The position numbers were made by a program, and so were the translations under genes. Shown here in pieces: positions 1 to 7,805 of a stretch of DNA of 64,000 nucleotides. Source of the stretch: Paractinoplanes tereljensis (GTDB taxonomy: Bacteria > Actinomycetota > Actinomycetes > Mycobacteriales > Micromonosporaceae); the NCBI RefSeq assembly GCF_016862435.1, contig NZ_BOMY01000007.1:55642-119641 (forward strand), given 5' to 3'. Numbering within the stretch: position 1 is the stretch's first letter; each line of letters opens with the position of its first letter. The notes under the pieces were generated by a model, which saw nothing but the letters and a program-made list of their open reading frames with translations, was not told the origin of the DNA and did not search any database.

Positions 1-169
1 GCAGATTCTGGACACGCTGGTCGATGCCGGCGTGGCCCGCTCCCGGTCGGAGGCGCTGGCCTGGTGCGTGAAGCTGGTCGGGCAGCACACCGAGGAGTGG
101 CTGACCGACCTGCGTGAGGCCATGACGAAGGTCGACGAGCTGCGGCGGCAGGGTCCCGCCACCGCCTGA
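1..169 (+). CDS. C-terminal part of a small ribbon-helix-helix-like protein (5' partial)
   Basis: Reading from base 2, an open frame runs through 55 codons to a TGA at 167-169; its start lies left of the window. The piece begins LDTLVDAGVARSRSEALAW, which resembles the second half of a ribbon-helix-helix (CopG/Arc type) fold, where a helix, a short turn and a second helix follow the DNA-binding strand. The tail (TEEWLTDLREAMTKVDELRR) looks like an amphipathic helix. It ends 4 bases before the HipA-like kinase gene, so the two are probably co-transcribed. The family call is tentative because the N-terminal strand is not visible. Confidence 0.5.
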   Translation, partial: QILDTLVDAGVARSRSEALAWCVKLVGQHTEEWLTDLREAMTKVDELRRQGPATA

Positions 170-173
170 TCTA

Positions 174-908
174 ATGAGCGGCGTGCTACGTCAGGTAACC
201 GCCCTCCGCTATGTCACGCCGCTCCGTGAGGGTGGTTCCCTGCCCGGCGTCGTCGAGGCCGACGACCTGGGGACGTATGTCGTGAAGTTTCGCGGCGCCG
301 GGCAGGGACCGAAGGCGCTGGTCGCCGAGGTGATCTCCGGCGAGCTGGCCCGCCGGCTGGGCCTGCCCGTCCCCGAGCTGGCCGTGGTGCATCTGGACCC
401 GATCGTGGCGCGGGCCGAGCCCGACGAGGAGGTCCAGGAGCTGATCAAGGCCAGCGCCGGGGCCAACCTGGGGATGGACTTCCTGCCCGGGTCTCTCGGG
501 TATGACCCGGTCGCACACCCGGTCGACCCGGTACTGGCGTCGAAGGTGATCGCCTTCGACGCCTTCGTGGAGAACGTGGACCGCAGCTGGCGCAACCCGA
601 ACCTCCTGATGTGGCACAACGCGCTGTGGCTGATCGACCACGGCGCCACCCTCTATTTCCACCACAACTGGCCTCGTGCCGAGGCCGTGGTGCACCGCCC
701 TTACAAGTGGGACGACCACGTGCTCAAGCCGTACGCCACGGCGCTGGCGACCGAGGGCCCGGCGCTGGCCGCCCGGCTTACCCCAGAGCTGATCGCCGAG
801 GTGCTGGCCCTCGTGCCCGACGAGTGGCTGGACGACGACGGGGACCGCGACGCATACCTCAACCACCTGACCCGGCGGGCCGAGCAGCCGGAGGCGTGGC
901 TGCCGTGA
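174..908 (+). CDS. HipA-like kinase family protein
   Basis: A 244-aa protein with the C-terminal kinase signature of the HipA family in miniature: a possible ATP lysine at K38 (YVVKF), the catalytic-loop pattern DAFVENVDRSWRNPNLL at about 129-145 (N134, D136, N141) and a metal-binding-like Asp in LIDHG at 155. Full HipA toxins are about 440 aa with a separate N-terminal domain, so this is the short stand-alone type. The ATG at 174 lies just behind the preceding stop without a clear ribosome site, suggesting translational coupling. The next gene starts inside its stop codon (GTGA). The phosphorylation target is unknown. Pairing with DUF3037 is, to my knowledge, recurrent in bacteria, but no function has been shown for it. 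Confidence 0.85.
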   Translation: MSGVLRQVTALRYVTPLREGGSLPGVVEADDLGTYVVKFRGAGQGPKALVAEVISGELARRLGLPVPELAVVHLDPIVARAEPDEEVQELIKASAGANLGMDFLPGSLGYDPVAHPVDPVLASKVIAFDAFVENVDRSWRNPNLLMWHNALWLIDHGATLYFHHNWPRAEAVVHRPYKWDDHVLKPYATALATEGPALAARLTPELIAEVLALVPDEWLDDDGDRDAYLNHLTRRAEQPEAWLP

Positions 909-1273
909 GAGTCCCCTACGAGTACGCCATCATCCAGGCCGTTCCCCGCATCGAGCGCGGCGAACTGATCAACGTGGGCGTCGTGCTTTACAGCCAGCGC
1001 CTCGACTTCCTGGCCGCCCGCACCCACCTGCACGAGGAACGCCTGCGCGCCCTCGACCCGAAGGCCGACGTGCCGGCCATCGCGGCCGCCCTGTCCGCGT
1101 GGGAGGCCACCTGCACCGGCGCGGGTGCGGCCGCCGCGATGAAGCAGGGCGAACGTTTCCGCTGGCTGGTGGCCCCCCGCAGTACCATCCTGAGGGCCGG
1201 CCCGGTGCACATGGGCCTGGCCGTCGACCCGGCCACCGAACTCGACCGCCTCCTGACCCTCCTCGTCCGCTGA
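905..1273 (+). CDS. DUF3037 domain-containing protein
   Basis: A 122-aa protein starting at a GTG that overlaps the kinase stop by 4 bp. The N-terminus (VPYEYAIIQAVPRIERGE) and the following NVGVVLYSQ are the hallmark of DUF3037: a strand, then an R-x-E-x-x-N-x-G-V core. The rest is helical, ending near HMGLAVDPATELDRLL. No catalytic residues are known for the family. The tight coupling to the HipA-like kinase argues for a shared task, as partner, substrate or antagonist, but which cannot be read from sequence. Confidence 0.88.
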   Translation: MRVPYEYAIIQAVPRIERGELINVGVVLYSQRLDFLAARTHLHEERLRALDPKADVPAIAAALSAWEATCTGAGAAAAMKQGERFRWLVAPRSTILRAGPVHMGLAVDPATELDRLLTLLVR

Positions 1274-1291
1274 GGCCGCCACCGGCGGTGG

Positions 1292-2140
1292 TCAGGTGGA
1301 ACGGCGCAGGTCGACCCGCGACGGTGCACGGTCGGGGGTCGCGCACGTGATGTGGTCGCCCGGGCGCAGGCGCGGGTCGGAGGCGTAGAGGTCGGCCAGC
1401 TTGCGCTCGGCGCCTCGGTCGCCCGCGTCGGCCGACTGCAGCAGATCGGCTATCTCGTCGATCACCGCGAGGTCGTCGCCCAGCTGGAGGCTCACGCCGC
1501 CCCAGACATCCCAGAGCAGCAGCTCGTCGCCGCGGCGGTGGGCCAGCTCGTAGATGACGTAGTTACGCACGAACGCGGCGCCCCTCAGCTCATCGGGCAG
1601 CTCGGGACCGACGCCGAACTTGTCCACGTCGATCTCGCCGCGACGATAGGCCGCCCACACCTGGGCGGCCGGGCGCAGACCACCCGTGCTCAGTCGCACG
1701 TCGGGCAGGCCGAGCTGGCTGTCGGTGGCGATCCAGCGGGAGCCGTCCCAATACTCCGTGATCACGTGGTCGAGGTGGAACAGCGGGTCGAAGTAGTCGG
1801 CGAAGCCGATTCGGCTGCGCGCCGGCACGCCCTTGTGCCGCAGGGCGGCCACCGTCAGCAGCGTGAAATCGCGGCAGCAACCGACGATGCGTTGCGACTG
1901 CGGGCGCGGCTCGGCGAGCGGGGCGGCATAGCGGCCGCGGTCGGCGTCGAGCATGCGGTCGACCCAGCGGCTGTCGATCTCGGTGAGCCGATCGGGTGGG
2001 AAGTCGATGCCGGAACCGCGATAGTGCACCACGAGGTTGCGCACGACCTCGCCGATGCCGTCGGGGTCGGCAGGCAGCGGATCGAACAGCGCCGCGTGCT
2101 GCCGGGGGTTGGAGAACCGGGTCTGCCGGGTGTAGTCCAT
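1292..2140 (-). CDS. Transglutaminase-like cysteine protease-fold protein
   Basis: A 282-aa protein with the transglutaminase core: the nucleophile region VGCCRDFTLL (C88 or C89), histidine in FHLDHVITEYW (H125) and aspartate in WIATDSQLG (D140), the usual Cys-His-Asp order and spacing. No signal peptide or membrane segment is seen, so a cytoplasmic protein is likely. I chose the ATG at 2140 because GAGGAG stands 8 nt before it; a GTG at 2149 would overlap the MerR stop. Coupled to the upstream MerR gene, it is probably a target of that regulator. Substrate unknown; members act as peptidases, amidases or peptide crosslinkers. Confidence 0.82.
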   Translation of the reverse strand: MDYTRQTRFSNPRQHAALFDPLPADPDGIGEVVRNLVVHYRGSGIDFPPDRLTEIDSRWVDRMLDADRGRYAAPLAEPRPQSQRIVGCCRDFTLLTVAALRHKGVPARSRIGFADYFDPLFHLDHVITEYWDGSRWIATDSQLGLPDVRLSTGGLRPAAQVWAAYRRGEIDVDKFGVGPELPDELRGAAFVRNYVIYELAHRRGDELLLWDVWGGVSLQLGDDLAVIDEIADLLQSADAGDRGAERKLADLYASDPRLRPGDHITCATPDRAPSRVDLRRST

Positions 2141-2145
2141 GTCGT

Positions 2146-2973
2146 TCACTCCTCGATGGGTATCGCCACGTGCACGAACGGATCGGTGCCGGCGATCCGG
2201 TGCCACTCGTCCAGATAGATCTCGCGCTCGGGACCGATGCGTTGCAGCCCCTGCGTGCTCACGTAGTCGTCGACCGCCTGGTAGGCCCGCATGATGCGCG
2301 GGTAGAAGCAGTCGTCGCGGGCCACCGTCGCGTAGGCCTCGCGGTGCGCCGCCTCCAGCCGGATCGTGATCTCGCCGAGCGGTTCGACCACCCCGGTGAA
2401 CGGGATGCAGACCTCGATGGTCGCCTCGCTCTCCGGCGTGACCGGGCCGTGGAAGATCACCCAGTGCTCGGCGAACTCGGTCTCGACCCAGCCGTGCAGG
2501 TGGGAGCGGATCGCCCACTCCAGATCGCGAATGGCCTCGACCAGGCCGTTCTGATCGACCGCGGTGCGGATCGAAGCGATCTTGAAGGCCGGGACGTCGC
2601 GGACCCGCACCGTGTAGCTCGCCTCGACGGAACTCGCGCTGTTGACGAGCCGGCCACGCAACCAGCTGAAACTCCCCCGCCTGGCCTGCATCGCCGCCTC
2701 TTCCGCGGCCCACCAGCGGTCGAGGCGGAGCACCGCTTCCACGTCGGGCGCGTCGAGGATCTCGGCGGCGATCGCGAGAGGCATCTCGAGCCGGCGGAGC
2801 ACGCTGAGGCGGCGGGCGCGCTCCAGCTGGTCCGGGTGGTAGCGGCGATAGCTGTTGAGCGGATCGACCGAGGCCGGCCGCAGCAGACCCGACTCGTCGT
2901 AAGCACGAAGGACTTTCGTCGTGAGGCCGGCCCGGCGGGCGAACTCACCGATGGAGAGCGTCGCGGTGGTCAT
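2146..2973 (-). CDS. MerR family regulator with GyrI-like effector domain
   Basis: A 275-aa protein. Residues 5-75 form the MerR winged helix (LSIGEFARRAGLTTKVLRAY, then YRRYHPDQLERARRL), followed by the dimer helix. The C-terminal half from about residue 125 (VRVRDVPAFKIASIRT to DEWHRIAG) matches the GyrI/Rob effector-binding fold that binds small, often cationic, drugs in BmrR-like regulators. It starts at ATG 2973 with no ribosome site, which fits a leaderless message from the promoter described at 2981-3011. The transglutaminase gene follows in the same transcript; the ligase gene lies on the other side of the same intergenic region. Confidence 0.9.
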   Translation of the reverse strand: MTTATLSIGEFARRAGLTTKVLRAYDESGLLRPASVDPLNSYRRYHPDQLERARRLSVLRRLEMPLAIAAEILDAPDVEAVLRLDRWWAAEEAAMQARRGSFSWLRGRLVNSASSVEASYTVRVRDVPAFKIASIRTAVDQNGLVEAIRDLEWAIRSHLHGWVETEFAEHWVIFHGPVTPESEATIEVCIPFTGVVEPLGEITIRLEAAHREAYATVARDDCFYPRIMRAYQAVDDYVSTQGLQRIGPEREIYLDEWHRIAGTDPFVHVAIPIEE

Positions 2974-2980
2974 GGGGACG

Positions 2981-3011
2981 AGTCTGGGCCTTCCCCTGGG
3001 GGGAAGGTAAA
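2981..3011 (-). promoter_or_regulatory. MerR-type promoter/operator with 19-bp spacer
   Basis: On the minus strand TTTACC (3011-3006) and CAGACT (2986-2981) are separated by exactly 19 nt. The spacer region carries the perfect dyad CCTTCCCC-TGG-GGGGAAGG (2989-3007). An over-long 19-bp spacer with a dyad in it is the classical architecture of MerR-activated promoters. The predicted start site falls at or next to the A of the merR ATG at 2973, so the transcript would be leaderless. Autoregulation of the merR-transglutaminase pair is the natural reading; control of the divergent ligase gene at 3066 is possible. Confidence 0.8.
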
Positions 3012-3065
3012 GGCCAATAAACCGAGGGGCTTCCGGATCACCCCGGAAGCGGCAGACTGGGTGCC

Positions 3066-4133
3066 ATGCAGCTGCCGATCAACCCGCCGGTCAAGCCGAT
3101 GCTCGCCAAGCCCGTGGCGGAGATTCCGCCCGGCCAGATCTACGAGCCGAAGTGGGACGGCTTCCGGTCGATCATCTTCCGGGACGGCCCCGAGGTCGAG
3201 ATCGGCAGCCGCAACGAGAAACCGATGACGCGATATTTCCCCGAGGTCGTCGCGGCCGTGCTGGCCAACTTCCCGGAGCGGGCGGTGATCGACGGCGAGG
3301 TGATCGTGGCCGACACCCAGCGCAACACTCTCGACTTCGAGGCACTGCAGCAGCGCATCCACCCGGCCGCCAGCCGGGTCAAGCTGCTGAGTGAGCAGAC
3401 CCCGGCCAGCTTCGTGGCGTTCGACCTGCTGGCGATCGGCGACGAAGACCTCAGCGAGCGTCCTTTTGGAGAACGCCGGGCACGCCTGGTAGACGTACTG
3501 AAGGATGCGCAGCCGCCGGTACACATCACCCCGGCCACCGACGATCTTCCCACCGCGCAGCGGTGGTTCGCGGAATTCGAGGGAGCCGGGCTGGACGGGT
3601 TGATAGCCAAGGCGGCCGACCTCACCTATCAGCCCGACAAGCGGGTGATGGCGAAGATCAAGCACAAGCGGACGGCCGACTGCGTGGTGGCCGGTTACCG
3701 GGTGCACAAGTCCGCCGAGGACCGGATCGGGTCGCTGCTGCTCGGGCTCTACGACGAGCGCGGCGTGCTGGCCTCGGTCGGAGTGATCGGGGCGTTCCCG
3801 ATGGCGGTGCGCGAGGAGTTGTTCCGCGAGCTCCAGCCGCTGGTCACCTCGTTCGAGGGGCACCCCTGGGACTGGGCCGCGCAGATGCAGGGCGAGCGCA
3901 CCCCGCGCAAGAACGAGTACAGCCGGTGGAACAACGGCAAGGACCTCTCGTTCACCCCGCTGCGGCCGGAGCGGGTGGTCGAGGTGCGGTACGACTACAT
4001 GGAAGGCGTCCGGTTCCGGCACACCGCCCAGTTCGAGCGCTGGCGGCCCGACCGGGAGCCGCAGACCTGCACCTACGAACAGCTGGAGCGGCCGGTGCAG
4101 TTCAACCTGGCCGAGGTCCTGACCAGTCGCTGA
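3066..4133 (+). CDS. ligC: ATP-dependent DNA ligase, LigC type
   Basis: A 355-aa ligase with the nucleotidyltransferase domain (about 1-205) followed by an OB-fold domain (about 210-350). Motif I is EPKWDGFR with catalytic K29; motif III-like VAFDLLA, motif IV DGLIAK and motif V KIKHKR follow. The size, and the absence of polymerase and phosphoesterase domains, match the stand-alone LigC of actinobacteria rather than LigD. It seals nicks using ATP, probably in excision or end-joining repair. A LigD-type primase-polymerase lies at 6660-7691, but no Ku gene is in the window. The ATG at 3066 follows a divergent region shared with merR. Confidence 0.92.
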   Translation: MQLPINPPVKPMLAKPVAEIPPGQIYEPKWDGFRSIIFRDGPEVEIGSRNEKPMTRYFPEVVAAVLANFPERAVIDGEVIVADTQRNTLDFEALQQRIHPAASRVKLLSEQTPASFVAFDLLAIGDEDLSERPFGERRARLVDVLKDAQPPVHITPATDDLPTAQRWFAEFEGAGLDGLIAKAADLTYQPDKRVMAKIKHKRTADCVVAGYRVHKSAEDRIGSLLLGLYDERGVLASVGVIGAFPMAVREELFRELQPLVTSFEGHPWDWAAQMQGERTPRKNEYSRWNNGKDLSFTPLRPERVVEVRYDYMEGVRFRHTAQFERWRPDREPQTCTYEQLERPVQFNLAEVLTSR

Positions 4134-4188
4134 TCGAGGACCGGCTAGCCTCGACTCCAGCAAGTCCAGCCGTCGAAAGGCCGTAACA

Positions 4189-5751
4189 GTGCCGCGTCGC
4201 TCCCGTCTGGTCGTCGGATTCCTCGCCGCGATGGTGCTCACCCTCGCGGGCTGCACCGTGCCCACGTTCGCACCGGACGGCTCGGGCGAGGACGCTCCGT
4301 TCGCCAAGAGCACCTCCGCGGCCCCGGGCACGAGCACCGACTGGCGGTCCTGCGACGACGTTCCGCGCGACCTGGTCGGCCGGGGCGCCACCGGCATGCA
4401 GTACGACTGCGCCGACGTCTCCGTCCCGCGCGACTGGAACGATCCGCAGGGCGGCGAGACCTACGGAATCTCGGTGATCCGCATCCGGTCCGCGACGCAG
4501 AAGAACCGGATCGGCTCGCTGCTGATCAACCCGGGCGGCCCGGGCGGCTCCGGCGTCGACACCGCGGTCTACCTCTCCTACGGCGAGGCGCTCGGCGGTC
4601 TGCCCACCGAGATCACCGACAAGTTCGACATCATCGGCTTCGACCCGCGCGGCGTCGGCCGCTCCGACCCGGTCAAGTGCATCGACAGCACCGACCAGGA
4701 CGCCAGCTTCGCGGCACCGCCTGACCCGGTCAGCCAGGCCGACTTCGACAGCCTGGTCGCGCTGAACAAGAAGATCGCCAACAGCTGCGGCTCCAAGTAC
4801 GGCGACCAGCTGGTCACCTTCTCCACCGATCAGGCCGCCAAGGACATGGACTCGATCCGGACCGCGGTCGGCGACCCGAAGCTGACCTACCTGGGCTGGT
4901 CCTACGGCACGCTGCTCGGCGCCACCTACGCCCAGCAGTTCCCGACAAGCATCCGGGCGATGGTCCTGGACGGCGCGGTCGACCCGAAGCAGACCTACGT
5001 GCAGGGCTCCGAGTCGCAGGCCAAGGGCTTCGAGCGGGCGTTCACCAACTTCACCGCCTGGTGCAAGGCGACCCCGGCGAAGTGCCCGATCGCGCCGGAC
5101 GCGCGCAAGGCGGTGACCGACGCGATGGCCGCCGCCGCGAAGAACCCGGTCGCCTACTCGGACGGTCGCAAGGCGACCTCGGGCTGGGTCTTCGTCGCGG
5201 TGATCTCCTCGCTCTACTCCGAGTCGGGCTGGGCCACGCTCGCGCAGGCGGTGGCCGGCCTCAAGGAGGGCAACGCCAAGGGCATCTTCACCCTGGCCGA
5301 TCAGTACGCGGAACGAAAGCCGGACGGCAGCTACAGCAACCTGTTCGACGCCAACCTCGCGGTCAACTGCGCCGACACCAAGGACGCGCCAAGCGTCGAG
5401 GAGGTCCGCAAGCTGCAGGGCGAGTGGCGCACGAAATACCCGCTGTTCGGGGCGGCCCTCGCGGTCGGCATGCTGCCGTGCACGTTCTGGCCCGGCGAGC
5501 GCGACCCCTACCCGGCGAGCACGGCCAACGGCGCCCCGCCGATCGTCGTGGTCGGCACCACCGGCGACCCGGCCACGCCCTACGAGAACACCGCCGACCT
5601 GGCCAGCATGCTGGGTGTCGGGCACGTGCTCACCTGGGAGGGCGAGGGCCACACGGCCTACCCCAGCACGAAGTGCATCGTGCAGGCGGTCGACGGTTAC
5701 CTCATCGGTCTGACGGTGCCGCAGGAGGGCTTGCGCTGTCCGGCAAAATGA
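4189..5751 (+). CDS. Secreted alpha/beta-hydrolase lipoprotein, tripeptidyl aminopeptidase-like
   Basis: A 520-aa exported enzyme starting at GTG 4189. Residues 1-22 are a lipoprotein signal peptide ending in LTLAGC (lipid-modified C22). The mature part is an alpha/beta hydrolase: oxyanion region NPGGPGGSG, nucleophile elbow GWSYGT with S238, and a C-terminal TAP-like domain carrying Asp (GTTGDPATPY) and His (EGEGHTAY). The family removes N-terminal di- or tripeptides (Streptomyces tripeptidyl aminopeptidase, SlpD/SlpE, mycobacterial Rv2672). It probably acts at the outer face of the membrane. Its last 50 bp overlap the convergent potassium channel gene. Confidence 0.9.
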   Translation: MPRRSRLVVGFLAAMVLTLAGCTVPTFAPDGSGEDAPFAKSTSAAPGTSTDWRSCDDVPRDLVGRGATGMQYDCADVSVPRDWNDPQGGETYGISVIRIRSATQKNRIGSLLINPGGPGGSGVDTAVYLSYGEALGGLPTEITDKFDIIGFDPRGVGRSDPVKCIDSTDQDASFAAPPDPVSQADFDSLVALNKKIANSCGSKYGDQLVTFSTDQAAKDMDSIRTAVGDPKLTYLGWSYGTLLGATYAQQFPTSIRAMVLDGAVDPKQTYVQGSESQAKGFERAFTNFTAWCKATPAKCPIAPDARKAVTDAMAAAAKNPVAYSDGRKATSGWVFVAVISSLYSESGWATLAQAVAGLKEGNAKGIFTLADQYAERKPDGSYSNLFDANLAVNCADTKDAPSVEEVRKLQGEWRTKYPLFGAALAVGMLPCTFWPGERDPYPASTANGAPPIVVVGTTGDPATPYENTADLASMLGVGHVLTWEGEGHTAYPSTKCIVQAVDGYLIGLTVPQEGLRCPAK

Positions 5752-6187
5752 CGCCCTCCCGCTCGGCCAGCGCCTCCAGCAGCACCTTCACCCGGCGCAG
5801 GTTGTGCTTGAGCTCCTCCTGCTCCTCGTGCCGGAAAGCGTCGGTGTCCACGATCAGCTTGCTGGCGAAGTGCGCGGTGATCAGCGGGATGACCAGCAGC
5901 ACCATGACCGAGATGAGGATCGCGGCCAGCAGCCGGCCCTCCCACGTCGCCGGGGAGATGTCGCCGTAACCGACGGTAGAGGCGGTGACGACGGCCCACC
6001 ACACCGCGTCACCAACCGAGGCGTCCTCCTCGAAGAAGTGGTAGAGGACGGCGCAGACGACGATGAGCATCGCGTAGGAAAGAATCAGGGTGCGTGGCGA
6101 GTTGGCCAGCCAGACGATCGCCCGGTAGACCCGCCGAAATGGCATGAGCAGCACGTGCATGGCCAACATCGTGCCCGAGCCGGGCAC
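5702..6187 (-). CDS. Two-transmembrane potassium channel family protein
   Basis: A protein of up to 161 aa with helix TM1 (about 33-52), a pore loop containing the selectivity filter TVGYGD (71-76), helix TM2 (about 85-111) and a charged C-terminal coiled segment of about 45 residues. This is the minimal KcsA-like ion-channel-2 layout; tetramerisation gives a K+ pore. The start is uncertain: GTG 6187, ATG 6169 and ATG 6160 are all possible and none has a good ribosome site; all keep TM1 intact. The 3' end overlaps the convergent hydrolase gene by 50 bp, so the last 16 codons are read on both strands. Confidence 0.85.
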   Translation of the reverse strand: MPGSGTMLAMHVLLMPFRRVYRAIVWLANSPRTLILSYAMLIVVCAVLYHFFEEDASVGDAVWWAVVTASTVGYGDISPATWEGRLLAAILISVMVLLVIPLITAHFASKLIVDTDAFRHEEQEELKHNLRRVKVLLEALAEREGVILPDSASPPAAPSDR

Positions 6188-6207
6188 CCACGGGGAGGAA
6201 GCGATCG

Positions 6208-6663
6208 ATGGAGTTCCGCCTGGCCGAACGGGCAGATGTGCCCACCATCCTGGAGCTTCTCGCCGACGACGAGATCAGCCGGGCGCGCGGTTTCGGCACC
6301 GTGCCCGAGGAGGTGGACGCCGCGACCTGGGCCGCGTTCGAGGCGATCGACGCCGACCCGGGCAACGAACTGATCGTCGGGGTGGACGGCGGCGAGGTGC
6401 TGGCGACCTGCCAGCTCACCTTCACCCCCGGCCTGAGCCGGGGCGGAGCCTGGCGCATGACGATCGAGGCCGTCCGGGTCCGGGTTGATCGGCGCGGCGG
6501 CGGCTCCGGCCGCCAAATGATGGCGTACGCCGTGGAGCGCGCCCGCGAGCGCGGCTGCCGGGTCGTCCAGCTCACCACGGACAAGCGCCGCACCGAGGCC
6601 CACCGCTTCTACGAGAAGCTCGGCTTCACCGCCTCCCACGAGGGCATGAAACTGGCCATCTAG
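6208..6663 (+). CDS. GNAT family N-acetyltransferase
   Basis: A 151-aa single-domain acetyltransferase. The acetyl-CoA loop is the motif A stretch beginning VRVDRRGGGSGRQMM (about residues 91-105), followed by helix 3 and the C-terminal YEKLGFTASHEGMKL typical of motif B. Substrate unknown; the RimI-like or small-molecule GNAT classes are both possible. GGGGAGG stands 8-9 nt ahead of ATG 6208. Its stop overlaps the 3' end of the convergent primase-polymerase gene by 4 bp. Confidence 0.88.
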   Translation: MEFRLAERADVPTILELLADDEISRARGFGTVPEEVDAATWAAFEAIDADPGNELIVGVDGGEVLATCQLTFTPGLSRGGAWRMTIEAVRVRVDRRGGGSGRQMMAYAVERARERGCRVVQLTTDKRRTEAHRFYEKLGFTASHEGMKLAI

Positions 6664-7691
6664 TCGGCGGAGGTCCAGTTGGCCTTGTTCATCTTGCTCG
6701 GCTGCACCCGGGGCGGCTCGCCCGGCATCTTCGGGTGATCGGGCGGATAGGGCATGTCGCCCTGCCCGGCCTTCTCATCCCGCTCGACCCACTCCAGCAG
6801 CGGCGTGATGTCGTGCGCCACGTCGTCGATGCCCGCGTGCGGGTCGCCGATCTTGGCGAACCGGGCCGGCACGGTGCGCAGGTCGAAGTCGTCCGGTTCC
6901 ACCTCGGTCAGCTCGTCCCAGGTCACCGGGGTGGAGACGGTGGCACGCGCGGTCGCCCGCAGTGAATAGGCGCAGGCGATCGTGCGGTCGCGGGCCATCT
7001 GGTTGAAGTCGAGGAACACCTTCTCGCCCCGCTCCTCCTTCCACCAGGCGGTGGTGATCCGGTCGGGGCTGCGCCGTTCCACCTCCCGGGCCAGCGCGAT
7101 CGCGGCCCGCCGCACCTGCACGAACGACCACTGCGGCGCGATCCGCACGTAGACGTGCACGCCCCGGCCGCCGGACGTCTTCGGATAGCCGGTGAAGCCC
7201 AGCTCGGCGAGCACCTCGCGGATCACCCCGGCCGTCGCAACCACGTCGCCGAAGCCGGTGCCGGCGTGCGGGTCGAGGTCGATGCGCAGCTCGTCGGGGT
7301 TGTCCGCGGCGGCCGCTCGCACCGGCCACGGGTGGAAGACGATCGTGCCCATCTGCGCGGCCCAGGCCACGTGGGCCAGGTCGGCAGGGCAGAGTTCGTC
7401 CGCCGTACGCCCGCTTGGGAAATTGATCTTTGCCGTTTGCACCCAGGGCGGCACCCCGCGGGTGGGGATGCGTTTCTGGAAGAACATCTCCCCGTCGATG
7501 CCGTCGGGGAAGCGCTGCAGCGTGGTGGGCCGGTCGCGCAGGGCGCGCAGGATGCCGTCGCCGACGGCCAAGTAGTAATCGAAGACGTCGCGCTTCGTGT
7601 AGCCCCGGCTCGGGAAGCAGATCTTGTCGGGACTGCTCAGCCGGACGGTGTGGCCGGCGATCTCGTGCTCTTCCGCTGCGGCTTTCGGCAT
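6660..7691 (-). CDS. LigD-type primase-polymerase domain protein (stand-alone)
   Basis: A 343-aa protein of the archaeo-eukaryotic primase superfamily, equal to the polymerase domain of LigD. Metal ligands are seen as RIDLDPH (D138 and D140) and a third acidic residue in VFLDFNQMARDRT; the nucleotide-binding TSGGRGVHVYV motif is present. Such enzymes fill gaps and add ribonucleotides at DNA ends. I start at ATG 7691 (MPKAAAEEHE); a longer frame exists but adds unconserved residues. With the LigC gene 2.5 kb away, the two probably form a split counterpart of multidomain LigD, as in mycobacterial LigC/PrimPol-C; the pairing is inference. Confidence 0.9.
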   Translation of the reverse strand: MPKAAAEEHEIAGHTVRLSSPDKICFPSRGYTKRDVFDYYLAVGDGILRALRDRPTTLQRFPDGIDGEMFFQKRIPTRGVPPWVQTAKINFPSGRTADELCPADLAHVAWAAQMGTIVFHPWPVRAAAADNPDELRIDLDPHAGTGFGDVVATAGVIREVLAELGFTGYPKTSGGRGVHVYVRIAPQWSFVQVRRAAIALAREVERRSPDRITTAWWKEERGEKVFLDFNQMARDRTIACAYSLRATARATVSTPVTWDELTEVEPDDFDLRTVPARFAKIGDPHAGIDDVAHDITPLLEWVERDEKAGQGDMPYPPDHPKMPGEPPRVQPSKMNKANWTSAD

Positions 7692-7726
7692 GCACCTGAC
7701 CCTATGCCGGAGGTGCGACAAAAACC

Positions 7727-7759
7727 GGAGGCCGTCCGGCTTCGAGCCGGACGGCCTCC
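7727..7759 (-). terminator. Rho-independent-like hairpin after the LPXTG gene
   Basis: A perfect 14-bp GC-rich stem (7727-7740 with 7746-7759) around a TTCGA loop. It lies between the end of the minus-strand surface protein gene (7806) and the start of the primase-polymerase gene (7691). No long U tract is present on either strand, as is common in high-GC actinobacteria. Confidence 0.8.
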
Positions 7760-7805
7760 TGAATACTGCGTCCGCTATAGGCGGATAAATCGGACCGGAG
7801 CACCG

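Noticed and set aside
1352..3228. Long plus-strand open frames opposite the transglutaminase and merR genes
   Set aside because: The minus-strand proteins have catalytic and DNA-binding motifs; the plus-strand translations do not and lack ribosome sites.
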